NCBI RefSeq assembly: GCF_000150275.1
Contig: NW_002060962.1
Coordinates: 150,007-214,006, forward strand
Direction: 5' to 3'
Source of the DNA: Trichoplax adhaerens
Lineage: Eukaryota; Placozoa; Uniplacotomia; Trichoplacea; Trichoplacidae
Length of the DNA: 64,000 nucleotides
The translations under genes were made by a program, and so were the position numbers. The notes below the pieces were generated by a model. That model was not told the DNA's origin. It made no database searches and saw nothing but the letters and a program-made list of their open reading frames with translations. Of the stretch, positions 13,801 through 26,250 are shown piece by piece (the first letter of the stretch is position 1; the number at the start of each line of letters is the position of its first letter).

Positions 13801-16067
13801 TGGCTAAGTAAATAAATCTCAATTAATTTTGATATTTAATTAATTCCTTTTGAATTGATAGCTACGTGTGTACTGATACAGAAATTATTTTTTTATGATT
13901 GATAGATTGGCATTATTATGGTATCATGTTATTATTAGGCCATTTTATGGACTAGATGGAACAGATCTAGCGGCTGGTAATAAATATGATCAACATACAA
14001 CAATATCCAATTTCAGAGTTAATCCCAACCAGTAATATACTGTACACAGATAGTTTGTTCTTACAATACGATATGTATTGCCTGAGTTTTTTACTATAAA
14101 CCTTGATTAGGTATCGGGGAAGCAGAACGGATCATAGCAGAATCAAAAGAATATGAAGAATCAGCTTTATTTTTGTTCTTCCAAGGGCGAGTTCGTAGAA
14201 TCCAGGTAAGTTAAAATTTAAAGTTCATATTTAGCTTGCAATTAATTTTTAGGTTCAGCGTATTTGGTAGCTATTTCATGCAGTGTATCAGATTATAAAT
14301 CTACCCTTTTAAATTCGTTTAAAAAGAAAGCAATCCACTTTGGATAACTTGAAATTCATTAATCAATTATAATTATTACAGAAGGATATATTAGGTTCTT
14401 TAGATGCTTTTAACACTGCTGTACAAGTGGCAAAAGAGCAAACTGCAATCCAGCAGTTATGCTGCTACGAGAGAGGTACTTTGAATAGCATATTAAAATA
14501 GAGATAACGCTTCAAGTAGAAATTTTCTTACAATTTTATAGGTGTACAGTTAGGTACTGTATATTCGTTTCTTTCTATTATTGAGTTGATTCGACTTTTT
14601 AATCTAACAGGATGGTGTCACATGATTAATATGAATTGGCCGTCAGCTGTTCCTGAATTTGTTCTGTATGTTGTTTTATATGCAATATAACGCCTCTTCC
14701 AATACATCAAAATAGTTTTTGTTATACATTTTGCTGTAATTTATTACAGTTTAAAGAAAGAGTCTCGTTGGTCTCAATCGTATTATACCTATCTAGCAGC
14801 TAGTAAGTATTCTTCCCCGTTGTCTTTACAAAACTTAATTTCCATGTTGTAAATTATTATCACTTTTTCATTAGTAACACTAGGTGCATCCGGTAGCATG
14901 AAGCAAGCTTCTGAACAGATGAAACTAGTACCGCAGTTAGCTAGAAAGCGAGGAAACGCTCCTGAGCTATTTGTTATTCGCAAAGTAATGCTATTTAAAA
15001 ATATATCTATTTCTATTTATATAATCGGAGATAGATATTATGTATGATTCATAATGTCTTAGAAACATGGAGAAAATAGTATTAATACTTATCTTATCTT
15101 ATTTGAAGGCTAATCAATATAAAGATGTAATTTTACAACCTCATAATTACGTTCTGTTGATCCTGGAAGTCATCTATTTGTGGGGAGCAATTAGGATTTG
15201 TGGTGATCACCAGCTTAGACAGTTCTTAATTGGTAATGCTACGCGGACGAGGCAGCATATTAATTTTATAAAGTGACTTATTGGAACTACACAATACATA
15301 ACTTATGCCCATAACAAGCATTCCTCTATAATTTATTAGAAACTGAAAGATCTCAAGAATCATACATATCCTCTCTACAAGTATTTATGCTGGGTATTTT
15401 ACATTTACAACTACGAGATATTCAGCTGGCTGAGCAGGTAAACCAATTTTAAGACTACTCGTATACATTAGGGATTTAAATATACGTGCAATGCGGGTGT
15501 ACAAATATTGTACTACTTATACGAGTATTACTGTAAACTTACAGTAGAGCATACTAATAAGGCGTCTATGCAGTTTTAACAGATTTAAGGTATTTACAAA
15601 CAGCTATTTCTCTCGAAGTTTTAATTAATTCCTATTAAATAATTGTATGCTCCTTAGTATTTGAAAGAAGCAGTTCGTACCTCCAAGAAATCTCGGCAAG
15701 ATAACTATATTGCACCATATGCTACTTACGAGTTAGGATTACTATTAACCGAACATGCACAGGTACAAATCACTACTATAAATTCTTTTTCTAAGCTATA
15801 CAGTAAGAACGAAGTGTATTTAAATTACGTAATAACGATAATAAATCTGCCATTTTACTTGATAATTAGGGTGTAAGTCAAGGAAAATCACTTTTAAATC
15901 AAGCAAAGGTATATTTATCTACTTACTTCTAGAGTCTCTTAATAACGTAATTTCCATATCAATACTAACATGTCACTGTAACGTATATCAAGGACAATTA
16001 TAGCGGCTACGACCTGGAAAATCGATTACATTTTAGAATTCATTCGGCTTTAAGCAGATTAAAATAG
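7828..16067 (+). CDS. TTC39C: Tetratricopeptide repeat protein 39C-like, 15 exons
   Basis: Exons: 7828-7958, 12396-12444, 12755-13372, 13602-13807, 13906-13976, 14111-14205, 14382-14475, 14611-14665, 14750-14802, 14875-14984, 15109-15232, 15340-15437, 15658-15762, 15870-15908, 15993-16067. They join in phase to 1923 bp, or 640 residues; human TTC39C is somewhat shorter. Family matches run the full length: LFDKYR near 40, TFEDEKLDLALKSLKATEKL near 65-84, IKGGLMLRKAW near 143, LKGAIFFGYGLF, LALLWYHVIIRPF, YAPYATYELG-type TPR helices and a C-terminal ENRLHFRIHSAL. Residues about 169-266 are an acidic, Ser/Asn-rich linker longer than in vertebrates. The family consists of TPR scaffold proteins of poorly defined biochemistry. 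Intron 1 is 4.4 kb; the others are about 75-310 bp. The weakest junctions are the exon 3 donor (gtaggt at 13373) and the exon 4 acceptor. A decayed second copy lies at 35833-37908. Confidence 0.88.
8190..9020. repeat. Degenerate minisatellite in TTC39C intron 1, unit about 60-95 bp
   Basis: The motif 'ctcaatgaaatt' with a following 'ctatt..cagtctattttctt' and 'ataaatt' recurs about eleven times, near 8201, 8281, 8359, 8537, 8598, 8677, 8749, 8826, 8910 and 8981. Lack of stops across parts of the repeat produces two long open frames that resemble no protein family. Confidence 0.65.
9021..12395. other. Remainder of TTC39C intron 1
   Basis: AT-rich intronic sequence with no nested gene recognised on either strand. 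The only coding islands found are exons 2 and 3 at its 3' end, starting at 12396 and 12755. Confidence 0.5.
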
Positions 16068-16582
16068 AAACAAGATAAAGAATCTGTATATTTAATTCTA
16101 TACTCTGTCTGCTATGAAAGTATGCATATTCTATTCTGAAATTTTTTCAATTTTGGATTGTTTCATTACATTTAAATGATTTAATAATCTTTATTATACC
16201 CAACTTTATAATCTATGTGGAGGAGGAAATATTTCACTCACTATTAGCACGGAATCATAAGAAATAATATGAATTTCACTTATTCCTATTTTATACAGTA
16301 CGTCAAGCTTCGCTATAGCAGATATTACAGTATTATAGAAATCGTCGTCTATACAAAATTTATGTAAGCTGTATATCACGTTGATAAATGCTTACATTAA
16401 TCGATATATCAAATTAGCGAAAGGACTTATTTATCAAGATTTTTTTATAGTTCGACAATATATTGTCATTACGGTAATAGTAATATTTAATATCAGTAAA
16501 TCAGTGTGATAAATAATGTTTAGAAGTGTAGATTTTATCTATTTATATTATCAATATAAAACAAGGATAATCTTGCTTTCTA
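16068..16582. other. Tail-to-tail spacer between TTC39C and the MRNIP pseudogene
   Basis: This AT-rich stretch must hold the two converging 3' untranslated regions. It is duplicated with small indels at about 37909-38393, so spacing and orientation of the gene pair were carried along in the duplication. Confidence 0.5.
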
Positions 16583-18215
16583 TCATAAAAATATATCCCA
16601 TTTTGTACTAGTTATATCGTGATTTCCTGGTCCAGAATTCTCATTGCCGGGCGTTTGCGTTCGCAGTGAACGGTCTTGAACTTTTTTACTTTTATTAGCA
16701 GCGATATTGGCCAGTTCGCTATGTCCACCTGTATCATTGTCGTCATTATCAAACTTCGATCTTTTATTCTGAAGTGGCCTGAATATATGTCAAACCTAAA
16801 TTAGTCAGTTTCTCCTGAGATGCTTGATAGGTGTCTATCTAATATCTATTAAAGTTAATTTTTGCTAATGGCCGCGTCGATCGTTAATTCATCTACACCT
16901 AGAAATACTATTTATTTATTTAGCTACAGAGCTGCCAATGTAATATAAAAAGTATTTACAATTACATCACATCAAGATAATCATACTGTATTGTAGTATT
17001 TAAGCTATTTACTGCTTGGACAAGTTAAATAGCATCTCTTTATGTTGGTAAAAATTCCTACTTTAATTTAAAGCGTGTTGTACAAGTTAAGCTATCACTT
17101 ATAACGTAACTATTTGCTAGTCGATTTTGTTTTCTTTTTGCGGACATTATGAAAGATTTGTGGATCTGTCGTCACTTCGATTCCTTCTATAGTATCATTG
17201 TCGTGAGCAGTATTTTCGTCCTAATATGATAAAGACAGTAGCTTATACCATCGAGTATCGGACAGAGATTACAACGGACAAATAAATTAAATGGATTTGC
17301 ACTGTCGTGATAATTAATTATCGAAAGAAGTTAATTCCGTAAATGTTGATAAACAAATCTAGTTGCATGCGTATTGTATGTTAGCGCAATGTTAAGCTAG
17401 CTATTGGATCTACTTTATGAGTAGACGCCATCTTGTCATAATATACAGTACCGTATGATGATATTGTATCAATTGCTGTTTCGATCGATGCGATTGTATA
17501 AATCTTACGTCTTGATCGTGACTGATAAATTGATCCCATGAAATACAATGAGTTCGTGGTAGTGGTATCTATAGGTGTATTTAGTCTGAGTAATAGTAGC
17601 TAGTGTAGTATTAAATGGTTCAATTTCGTTATATATGAGTTTACAAAATTCAGTTTACGTACATCATCAGCATTGGAAGCTGACTGAAATTCCTGTATAG
17701 TACGATAATCGCATTCAGAATACTCTTCCGGAGATTCTTGTATACTGCGACAATCATTTTCAGTATGCTGTTCCGACGGTTTTCTAATTAAAGGCGAAAT
17801 GTGTGACACCAACATGAGCTCCAATGAGCTAAGGCTCTAATTATGTATTTAAAATAATAAATAAATAAAAAAACTGACGAGAGTATAGCAGCTTCTCTTT
17901 CACCCCTCATCATATTTAATTTTTGGACATGATTTCTGCAGTCAGCAGCGCTACCATTACCATAAATCTACAATAAAGAGCAGAGTAAAAAACATAACTA
18001 TAGTTATATATAAAAGAAAATACAATACTGTACTGTATTAGTTACCAAGAAATATTTTAAATGCACTATTTTTACTAACGAGTGTTTACTACAGTAGACT
18101 TACGATAATAATAACAATAACCATGATAACTTGGATATTTTCATTGGTTAGAAATGATAGCTTACATCCGCAGACCTTACAGCTCCACTTTTAGCTTTTG
18201 TTTCCTATCGAAATG
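16583..18215 (-). pseudogene. MRNIP: MRNIP copy 1, 5'-truncated pseudogene
   Basis: Exons 3 to 6 match the intact copy at 38394-40811 and remain open: 17967-17879 (encodes GSAADCRNHVQKLNMM), 17783-17663, 17220-17176 (or to the stop at 17110), 16768-16583. The 5' end is broken. The exon 2 equivalent near 18215-18160 has lost one base in the A-run before TGG, which shifts the frame out of the second zinc-ribbon CxxC pair, and its donor gtaacc is gone. Exon 1, with the first CxxC pair, is missing: sequence resembling the intact copy's start region (atgggcc, near 18256) runs directly into unrelated sequence. A protein from this copy would lack the zinc ribbon. Transcription of exons 3-6 from another promoter is possible but not shown. 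Confidence 0.8.
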
Positions 18216-20252
18216 GAAGTAATGCAATACAGTACAGTATTGTATCGCTTGGCCCATCCCTGACTTAAATTAGGCTGACCATCAAGTAAGAATTTCGTTG
18301 ATGGTGAGAGTGCTACTTATTACTGTATTATTCTGATTTATTCGTTGGGGATTTCGACGTGTTTCAACTTTGAATTTAGTGCCAGTACTGAGTTGAGTCA
18401 TGGACAACTTATGTGCTTAATATCAAGATATTTCTTTGAGTCGAGTCTTCTATCGATTCGAACAGTGCAACAATTGATCTCTACAGTGAACAGTATCTGC
18501 TATATCCGAAGCTTTGATCTTGGCCATTCAAGGTCCGTCAAAATGCTACAGTACAGTGCTACTGTACTGTGCAAATAAAATACTATCAAGACTATTCCTG
18601 TAGTCGTAAAGGCCTATGTCTATGTAAGTACGAAATCTTGACCCAATGACTATCGAATGATGAAATGGAACTATTTCATTACGTTACTCGTTGTAATTCA
18701 AGCTGATTTATGCCCTAACGCTAAACAAGGTACGGATTTTACAGCTTAAATCGAAAATCTAGCTCTTAGTAGAATTATTTATCGATCCTTAACTTCTTTA
18801 TACCATCCTGCTATCAAGGTACATTAAAAGTCTTGTAAGCGTATCACGGCTAACTCACTAAGATAGGAGATAAGTTAAGTTAATTTGGTAGGATTCTGTG
18901 ACTAAATATGTATATCATACATGCATAAGATCGTTTAGGGTCAAGTAATTCCTGATTGATAATTAATAATTAGTTATTAGTGAAAAGCTTGTTAAAATAA
19001 GTACCATAAACGTACAATACGAATATATATGTTGCGGCTAAAGTTATGTGTGTTATATGTGTGTGATATATATATTTAAAGGTATTACAAATCAACCTCG
19101 AGATTTTTAACAACTATAGAATTGGGTGATCAATAATAACTAGATCATTGATAGTCCTGTACTACCTGATAATTTAGTATCCGAGAATATCACATGAGAA
19201 AGTAATTTTCAATGTTACATCTCATAAATCTATACACAATTCTCATCCTGTATTCATATACAGTAGTTACGGAATGAGATTTTCGTTAGTTACGTTGATG
19301 CATACAGTTTCTATATTATAAGCTTACTGCAAGACTTTCGAAAACGTAATAAGTATATAGATAGGTATAACACTAATACTGTAACCTTCAACCTTCAACT
19401 GGTAGACGCTTTAGGTAGATATACGCGTAGATATACGTAAGTTGTTGTATGTAACTGTATAATATCATATTACTACTTATTTTTATTTGTTATTCGTATA
19501 ATCTATATGACACTATACTGATATGCGTTTATACACATTGCACCTACGTAGTCGTCCAAATAACGCTTCTTCGAGTTTACGAAAATTTTAAATAATTTAA
19601 TAGTGTAAAATTATGTTCAAATTTATTAAAGTTTACCTATTTTAAATTGTTTTATTATAGAACTAGAAACCAAAACAGTACTGATACTCTTATTCTTGAA
19701 TATGCGCATTTAAAATAAAAGGCATTAGAATCGGTACTATAAAAGAAGAGACTATAGTAACAATGTCATTACTACTCTAGCTCTAAATAATAAGATGTTG
19801 GTCAAAATTTTGACTACAAAGTGGAAAATATGCATATATACGTTCCTTAAAGTATTATGTTGTTTATCAGATCTGTCGCTACTTATTGTTAACGAATACT
19901 TTTCTTAGTTAAATACCCAATTTTACAAATACAATATCGATGGAATTCTATAATATAATGGCATATGGTACAGTTGACAGTGAATAGATAATAATAATAT
20001 TCTACGATACTATACTCATGTATGAAAGGCGTCACAGTAAACACCTACGTATCTCTGTATATATTTTCTATCACAGTGAGAGTATACGATGCTATAAAGA
20101 TTAGCATACAATTAATTCTTGTTATGAGCTCAGTCACGACTTTGATTTAAATTTCTAAATATTTTGCTAAAATGCGTATATCTGGATATATTGACAGCTT
20201 AATGACACGAGCATTGCAATGACTAACACTCATACGCTACGGTTAGATACAG

Positions 20253-22765
20253 TTATACCTTTGATGAATTTAAATCGATTGTCATGTTACAATAACATAT
20301 AGTCTTGTCACCTTTCGTCAACAAGAAGTGAAGCTTTTGTGGATCTTCATGATTTTGGAATGTAGTTATTTCAAGTTGTTGGCTTTCTCGACAATGATTT
20401 ACGTAACAAATGTCGAATTCTCTAACACAATTTGGGTTGAAATCATAGGTAAACCCGGTATGATAAGCTGGTGAACGCTTATAAATTGCATTTGCTGCCA
20501 CATCGAAGCAGAAAGTAAAATAACGGGAGTTTTTAATTATATGCTGGTAATCTAAATCGTCATAGCGTGAATAAAAGGTGTGTTTATATGCATCTTTAGG
20601 TATTTCTGATGGCATATTAACCTATTTGTAAAGCGATAAGATAAAATGAAAATGATGATAATTAGTACAGTATATCTAGTTTTAACAAGTTCGTTATCAC
20701 CCGCATTTATTATTCATATAAAAAACGACGAGCATCTTATGTCTACTTAATTCTTCTAACTGAGAACACTACTTGCAAGTATCATAATACTGTTAACTAT
20801 AAATATCAATTATTTATTAAAAGACTGATAATATCCTAACCTCATGTGGTCCGAATTTGTTGCGATACTCTGAAAATGTTTTCTGATGCCAATCAGTAAA
20901 CGGAACACCTTTACCATTTTTCATACTAAAGTTAACGATGTTACTTGCAATGGATATTAATACTTTATCATGTAGTTGGAGATCTGTATTGACAATAAAG
21001 GATGATTTGCCCAAATTAAGTAGCTTTAATTCTTGCTTAAGATCTTGAAATTGGTCGATTTTGAATAATTCGGGGTCGATTTTTATCCGATGAGTAAAAA
21101 TAACTTGTATAGCATCTTCAAGAAGATGACCTTTCAAGTAGCCTTGAGCAAGATAACAGTTTAATCGTGAATTGGAAATTGCCTCTTTTACATACTCAAG
21201 AAGTACATTGTTAAAGCGATCGCGATGGAAGCCCACTGAAGGAACGTCAGTATGGACACAGACATCTGATTCTGTGTGCATCGGTAATCGCCACTGTGGC
21301 AATTCGCCAGCAATTTCACGATCTAAGTCTAGATATCCTTTGCACACAATCTCTTCTCCACATTTACCAATACATAGAATACGATTAAGTTCTATATTCT
21401 CATAAACAGAAACATCAACGGTATCGCCTACAGAAACTTTTCCGGTAATATCTAGGTGTAACTCTTTAATTTGAGCTAAAGAACTTATTCGCGTTGCTAT
21501 CCGAAATTTTTTTGACAACATAGCACTACGAATGCCGTGTTGGCAGTAACTTAACATCTGAGCCCAATTTACGTTTCGATTTTCATCCAAGTCGCTAGGT
21601 CGTACCTCCACGGATGATATCATGCATGGTTCGGATGGCAAACCTAATTTTTCTAGATTTATCAAGCTATGTTTAAGGTCATCACGAATTTGAGAGTTAC
21701 GCAATTCCTCAGTTACATCATCCGATATTGCGTGCAGTTTATGATCTTGAGTAACTTCAGTCGTGGCTTCAACTTTACATAGCAAGCTTTTATCATCGCC
21801 AAGAGTCATTTCACATAAGGTCTTGAAGGCATTCTTGTTGAAATTTGTCAGCTTAACCATTGCGTTACCAAGTAAACCATAGTGAAAATTATAAAAATTG
21901 GGATCAATCGTCATTTTCACTGATTTTAAGAGAGGTTTGGTACCATCTTTAAATAGTCCAAAAGTTTCATTCATAAAACGAGAACTTAAGGCACCAGCAA
22001 GATGGCCAGTATTGGGTACATTGGCCTTGCGGTTTTGATCAACGAAAAAGTTGACGCCAGACAATGAGCCGGGATATTCAGCGGACGTGGCTGCAGATCT
22101 AAGACCGTAAGCACTCCATATCGATGGAGTGAGCCTGTTGATTTTGCCTGCAAATTGAGCATCATTCTATGCGTTATTGAGGATGAGCATTGAAAAGCTT
22201 GTTGGATATTTCTAATGTCATCGTTAATAAGTAAAGTATAAAGCGTGAGTACTGTGCACATACAGTATAGTACGCGAAATATCGCGAACGGGAGGGCATA
22301 CCAATAATTAATTAATTGATTGATTGACTTGAACTTTAAGTGATATTCTTATTGGTCATCATTAAATTACTTAACTGTAAGAAATAAACTATGATGCGTA
22401 TCATTCTTCTAATTATTATGGTAAACTAACTAAGTAGAGTAAGTACGTTAACATAATGATCTTTTAATAAGGAAATAAAAATAGCGTTATATCAATGACC
22501 AACTATGGTATAAAGTACGTTAGATGTGGTCTACGTAGCGAAATTTCAGATAATTTGATATAACAGATAGTGTTAACACCGTAAATAGTACTCGTCTACT
22601 ACGGAATAGTATAATACAGTACAATATATCAGAAGTAAAAGGTAAATATTACTAATAACAGATGAAGATCATGAAAGGATTTGTTTGATGGTCAAAAATA
22701 ATCTAACCTCTAGAAAGGCGATAAGAGAATGGAGGGACGACGGAAGACGCTCGCAACACTTGCAT
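20253..22765 (-). CDS. Predicted mitochondrial multi-hotdog (thioesterase-like) protein, copy A
   Basis: Exons 22765-22708, 22147-20841 and 20621-20253 join in phase to 577 residues. The start is the first ATG of exon 1. Residues 1-45 (MQVLRASSVVPPFSYRLSR onward) are rich in Arg, Ser and hydrophobics with no acidic residue for about 40 positions, as in mitochondrial presequences. The clearest domain is the C-terminal exon (about 468-577): SRYDDLDYQHIIKNSRYF resembles the 4HBT/YbgC hotdog signature, with D479 at the usual catalytic position. A second similar unit is at about 193-295 (VRPSDLDENRNVNWAQMLSY). Regions about 95-150 and 315-430 (FHRDRFNNVLLEYVKEA) look like further degenerate hotdog folds, giving possibly two double-hotdog units. 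Acyl-CoA thioester hydrolysis is inferred from fold only. No named orthologue was recognised. Confidence 0.7.
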
Positions 22766-25700
22766 ATTTCAAACAAATGGAAACGTTCTATAGTTATACT
22801 TCATCAAACGGTTGCTGAAACAGAAAAGATAAAAACAGTGATATTAGTTATCAACAGATATCCTAGCCAAGTAATTATAAGTTGTAACGGTATGATTGTG
22901 ATTTATAGTATAGAAATTTATCGTTTGGATCTACAGTAAGCGTCCAATGTAGTAGCAGTCTTGCTATGGTGAATTCAACTATTCGCTAGGATATGATTTG
23001 TAAAGTTGAACGAGTTGTAATATCTCTCATGATATACAGTATAATTGTAGACTTTCATTGGTGTCGATGGATTCAGAAAATATACTGAGAACTTAAGTTG
23101 AAAATCCAATGCAGTATTTATTTACTGAATAATCAGTACAGCTCCTATCATTCTTCCATGATAAAAATAGTAACAACAGTATAGGTCTAATGGCAGAATG
23201 CACGATACTGTATCGTGTAGTATCATTTTAAGATCGGTATTATTGTGTCCGATTATATTGCCTACTTAATAAATTCTCTCTTTTTCCTATTAGTTGTCCC
23301 TGAAGGGAGAAAATCTCCATCTCCTTCTTGTCCCTCTCTATTTTAGCCTCCTGATATGTACTTTGGTAGTCTAACGCTAGCGACTTTGTCTGTAATTGTA
23401 ATGGCATGTTGTCGTACTGTGATATAATATGTATATCTACTCCTCTACAGCATTCTGCAATTTATGAGCCCCAAAATCAAGAATTTATCCGTCATGGCAG
23501 AGATCCTAGCAAAGTTGTTCAATTTTTGACTTCCACCCAAAATAATCATACACATGGTGGTAGATTTATCTTCAAGAATTAATTAATAATAACAATAGAT
23601 TACTTAATTTACTACCGCTGGATACAATAGAATTCCTTTAGGCAATAGCGACCCCCCCCCCCTAAGAATTTAAATAACAACATAGAACATAAGTATTGAG
23701 GTGGACTGCAATATGATTCATTATTATTTGTGCATTTAGGCCAGGCCATGCAAGAGCTGCCATGGGCTACCAGAAGGTCTTCTATTAATCCATGGATCTG
23801 CTGCTGCCAATGCAATATGGCAGGATACAACGCCCATCAGATAAACGTGAGCAATTGAGCATGACCTCGTTAGTGCCTACTGACCTCTGACCCTCACTAG
23901 ATACAGTATAGTAGATAGAAATACTATGTACTGTACCCTTAGATCACTGTTCGGGCTTTAATTTATTTATTGTAATTAGCTACAGGTAATCGCAATCATT
24001 CTCCCCCCCCCCCAAAAAAAAATGGAGATTACATCATCGTTAGCATCATGAATAAGGTGGACTAGATTTTTGGGGGGAAAGACAAAAATTGGAGGGATTG
24101 TCAAGGTAATTTTTACTCAAAAGTGTATTTCAAAAGCTACAGTCTTTCTCCATGCTACGAATGCGACGCGACAAAGAAAATGCTTGCTTAAATAAACAAC
24201 ATCATCGTATTTGCTTGGCTACTAAAATAAATAAAATAAAATTAAAATTCGTCGAGCAGATCCTTTCAGCACCTTACTTAACGGCGAAGTGAGTTGAGTA
24301 ACACAGTGCTAACTACCAGTATGTACTGTACTGAACAGATAGCAATTGCAAAAGAAATAGCATATTGCAATTGGAATAGCGAATCATTGTACGTTTCATC
24401 TTGACATACATATTGAGAACTGAGTCGCTCATTAGCGGATCAAAGAATGAAAAAACTTTTCAATACAGTAACGAAGGCATTCTACTGTCCTGTAGTCCCA
24501 TATTGGCTTGTAAATCCACAACGCGCACAAGTACAGTAGATCGATCAAAAATAATCTTGCACTAATGCGATTGGAGAAATAGCCCCATTGGATTCACAAA
24601 CAAATCAGTCCATAACGTGTAACCTTTTTTCATGATTCTTAGGCAGAGAAGAGCATAATCACCCACTAGATATTGACCGTTATTTCATAGACAGTTGAAA
24701 AAACAATGATACCAAATTAAATCTCTTGAGGGATTGGAACATTGAGTAGTGGGTAGTAGGTACGGTATAATAGCTAATTGCTTGACGATTGTTCTCTTTA
24801 GTCTGTAACTACACGGCCTTTCCATCCTTGTGTACACATAAATAACTGTTTGCTTTTACAACATTACAATACGTTACAACAGGCTCTAATCAACTACTGT
24901 ACAGTAATGTAAATGCACAAGATTGCCAAGCACGATAAAGGAAAAATATTTTTTCAGGCTCGCTAATTAATAAAAAAATTTTTCACTAGTGTACACAGTA
25001 TACTAAGCTCCTTGTCTTACCGTAAGAATGCCCTTTCGTACTCAAAACAGCTGCAATCGTACTAGGTTGCTTATTTTAGCCACTGTTAAAATAACATACA
25101 GACCGTATAAATTAACGGTTCAAGATCTACTTTACTCTATGGATGTCCGTTATCAACGACAGCATAAATCAAAAAACTTTCCTTGAGTAAAGCTGAAAAA
25201 TATTGTAGTCGCTAAGTAGAAAGTCGCCTATCATGCTATGACGAAGAGCTGAAGAGCTACGCTTTATCAACGAGATAGATAGGCTCGAATTTTCTACTGT
25301 CAAGTGTATAACAGATGATTGGTGTTGACCATGAAAGGCAGTGGTGGGGTTGCAATGGTGATCGCTATTGAATCGTGTCTACAAAAGTAAAAATGACGAT
25401 CGCACATTTTTAAAATCCAAGGAGAATCCGTTCAAATGGAACGGTTTAATTTACGCTATTGTACCATAGTATCGAATTATAGTAAGTTCAAAGAATCCAT
25501 TGCATCTTGGCCATGGAATCAGCCTTGCAAATTTGATCAGGAAAAAAAATGAATAATCACCTCAATGACATGTGATCCACACCTTGGGGGAAGAATAGCA
25601 AGTTACTAGATGAGTACGACTCAATACTCGCTGATATCGATCTGTTTCTACTCGCAATCCCAGCAATAACATTAGATATTTAATATTTTAAGTTTTTTAA

Positions 25701-26115
25701 CTAATTAATTGTGAACAACGCTGGCGCTGCCGTTTGCCGACGAGCCGATTTTCTTCAACAAGAGCGACACTGACTACAGTAGCTGGCAAATGTTTCAATA
25801 AAAATGAATAAATCCAATACAGAAAAAGAATTGAAAAGCAATACTACTATTACAAGCATCAGACCTGAAAGAACTTAGCTGTTGGCTTTAACAAAATTGG
25901 GGAAAATAGGAAAGAGATTTGCAATTTCAATATTCAAACTTACTCGAGCCTTGCAAGGTCTCGGTGCTTACCATGCCAACCAATGCCGTACTGTAGAATA
26001 CAATAAGGACTGAATGTAAGACCAGAAATACGATATTGTCGGTTCAATCCGGCTGTCTGTCGCTGTAGTGTGGGCGGAATAGTACTGTAGGCTGGTCTAA
26101 ATAAGACCGTTTTAG
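22766..26115. other. 5' flank of hotdog gene copy A
   Basis: Non-coding and present in all three blocks in diverged form. It contains a C-run near 23651, a C-run followed by an A-run near 24003, and a short hairpin at 25071-25094 (ttattttag/ttaaaataa arms) kept in B and C. The open frames here are not conserved between copies, so none is called as a gene. Confidence 0.5.
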
Positions 26116-26125
26116 CTACGAGAAC

Positions 26126-26250
26126 AGTATATTAATTATATATATATACATGTATATACATAATATTGTAATTACATATATATATACATGTATATATATA
26201 TAATTATTATGATTACATATATTGTATATATACATATTATTTAAAGCAAT
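26126..26250. repeat. AT-rich palindromic microsatellite at a duplication junction
   Basis: Two long (TA)n palindromes are centred on 'catg' at about 26149 and 26189, followed by further 'tatatacata' runs. The tract lies exactly between the end of block A and the start of the acyl-CoA oxidase pseudogene, and it is absent from the corresponding positions of blocks B and C. Confidence 0.75.

Larger units (their letters stand above)
18585..26115. repeat. Segmental duplication block A (hotdog gene and flanks)
   Basis: This block aligns with about 28262-35620 (block B) and about 56095-63440 (block C). The part from 18590 to about 22275 is nearly identical to B, including introns and 3' flank. From about 22420 to 26115 the match to B and C is clearly weaker, with many indels. 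Its left edge sits in the broken 5' end of the MRNIP pseudogene. Its right edge abuts an AT palindrome and then the acyl-CoA oxidase pseudogene. Confidence 0.85.

Noticed and set aside
20253-20615. The 120-codon hotdog ORF as an independent single-domain thioesterase gene
   Set aside because: The exon is open upstream to a good acceptor, joins in phase with the 1307-bp exon, and copy C lacks the internal Met. It is better read as the last exon of the larger gene.
21986-22261. 91-codon open frame over the start of hotdog exon 2 as an alternative N-terminus
   Set aside because: It runs in another frame, and an extra base in copy C breaks the upstream part. The exon at 22765-22708 gives a phase-correct, leader-like start in all three copies.
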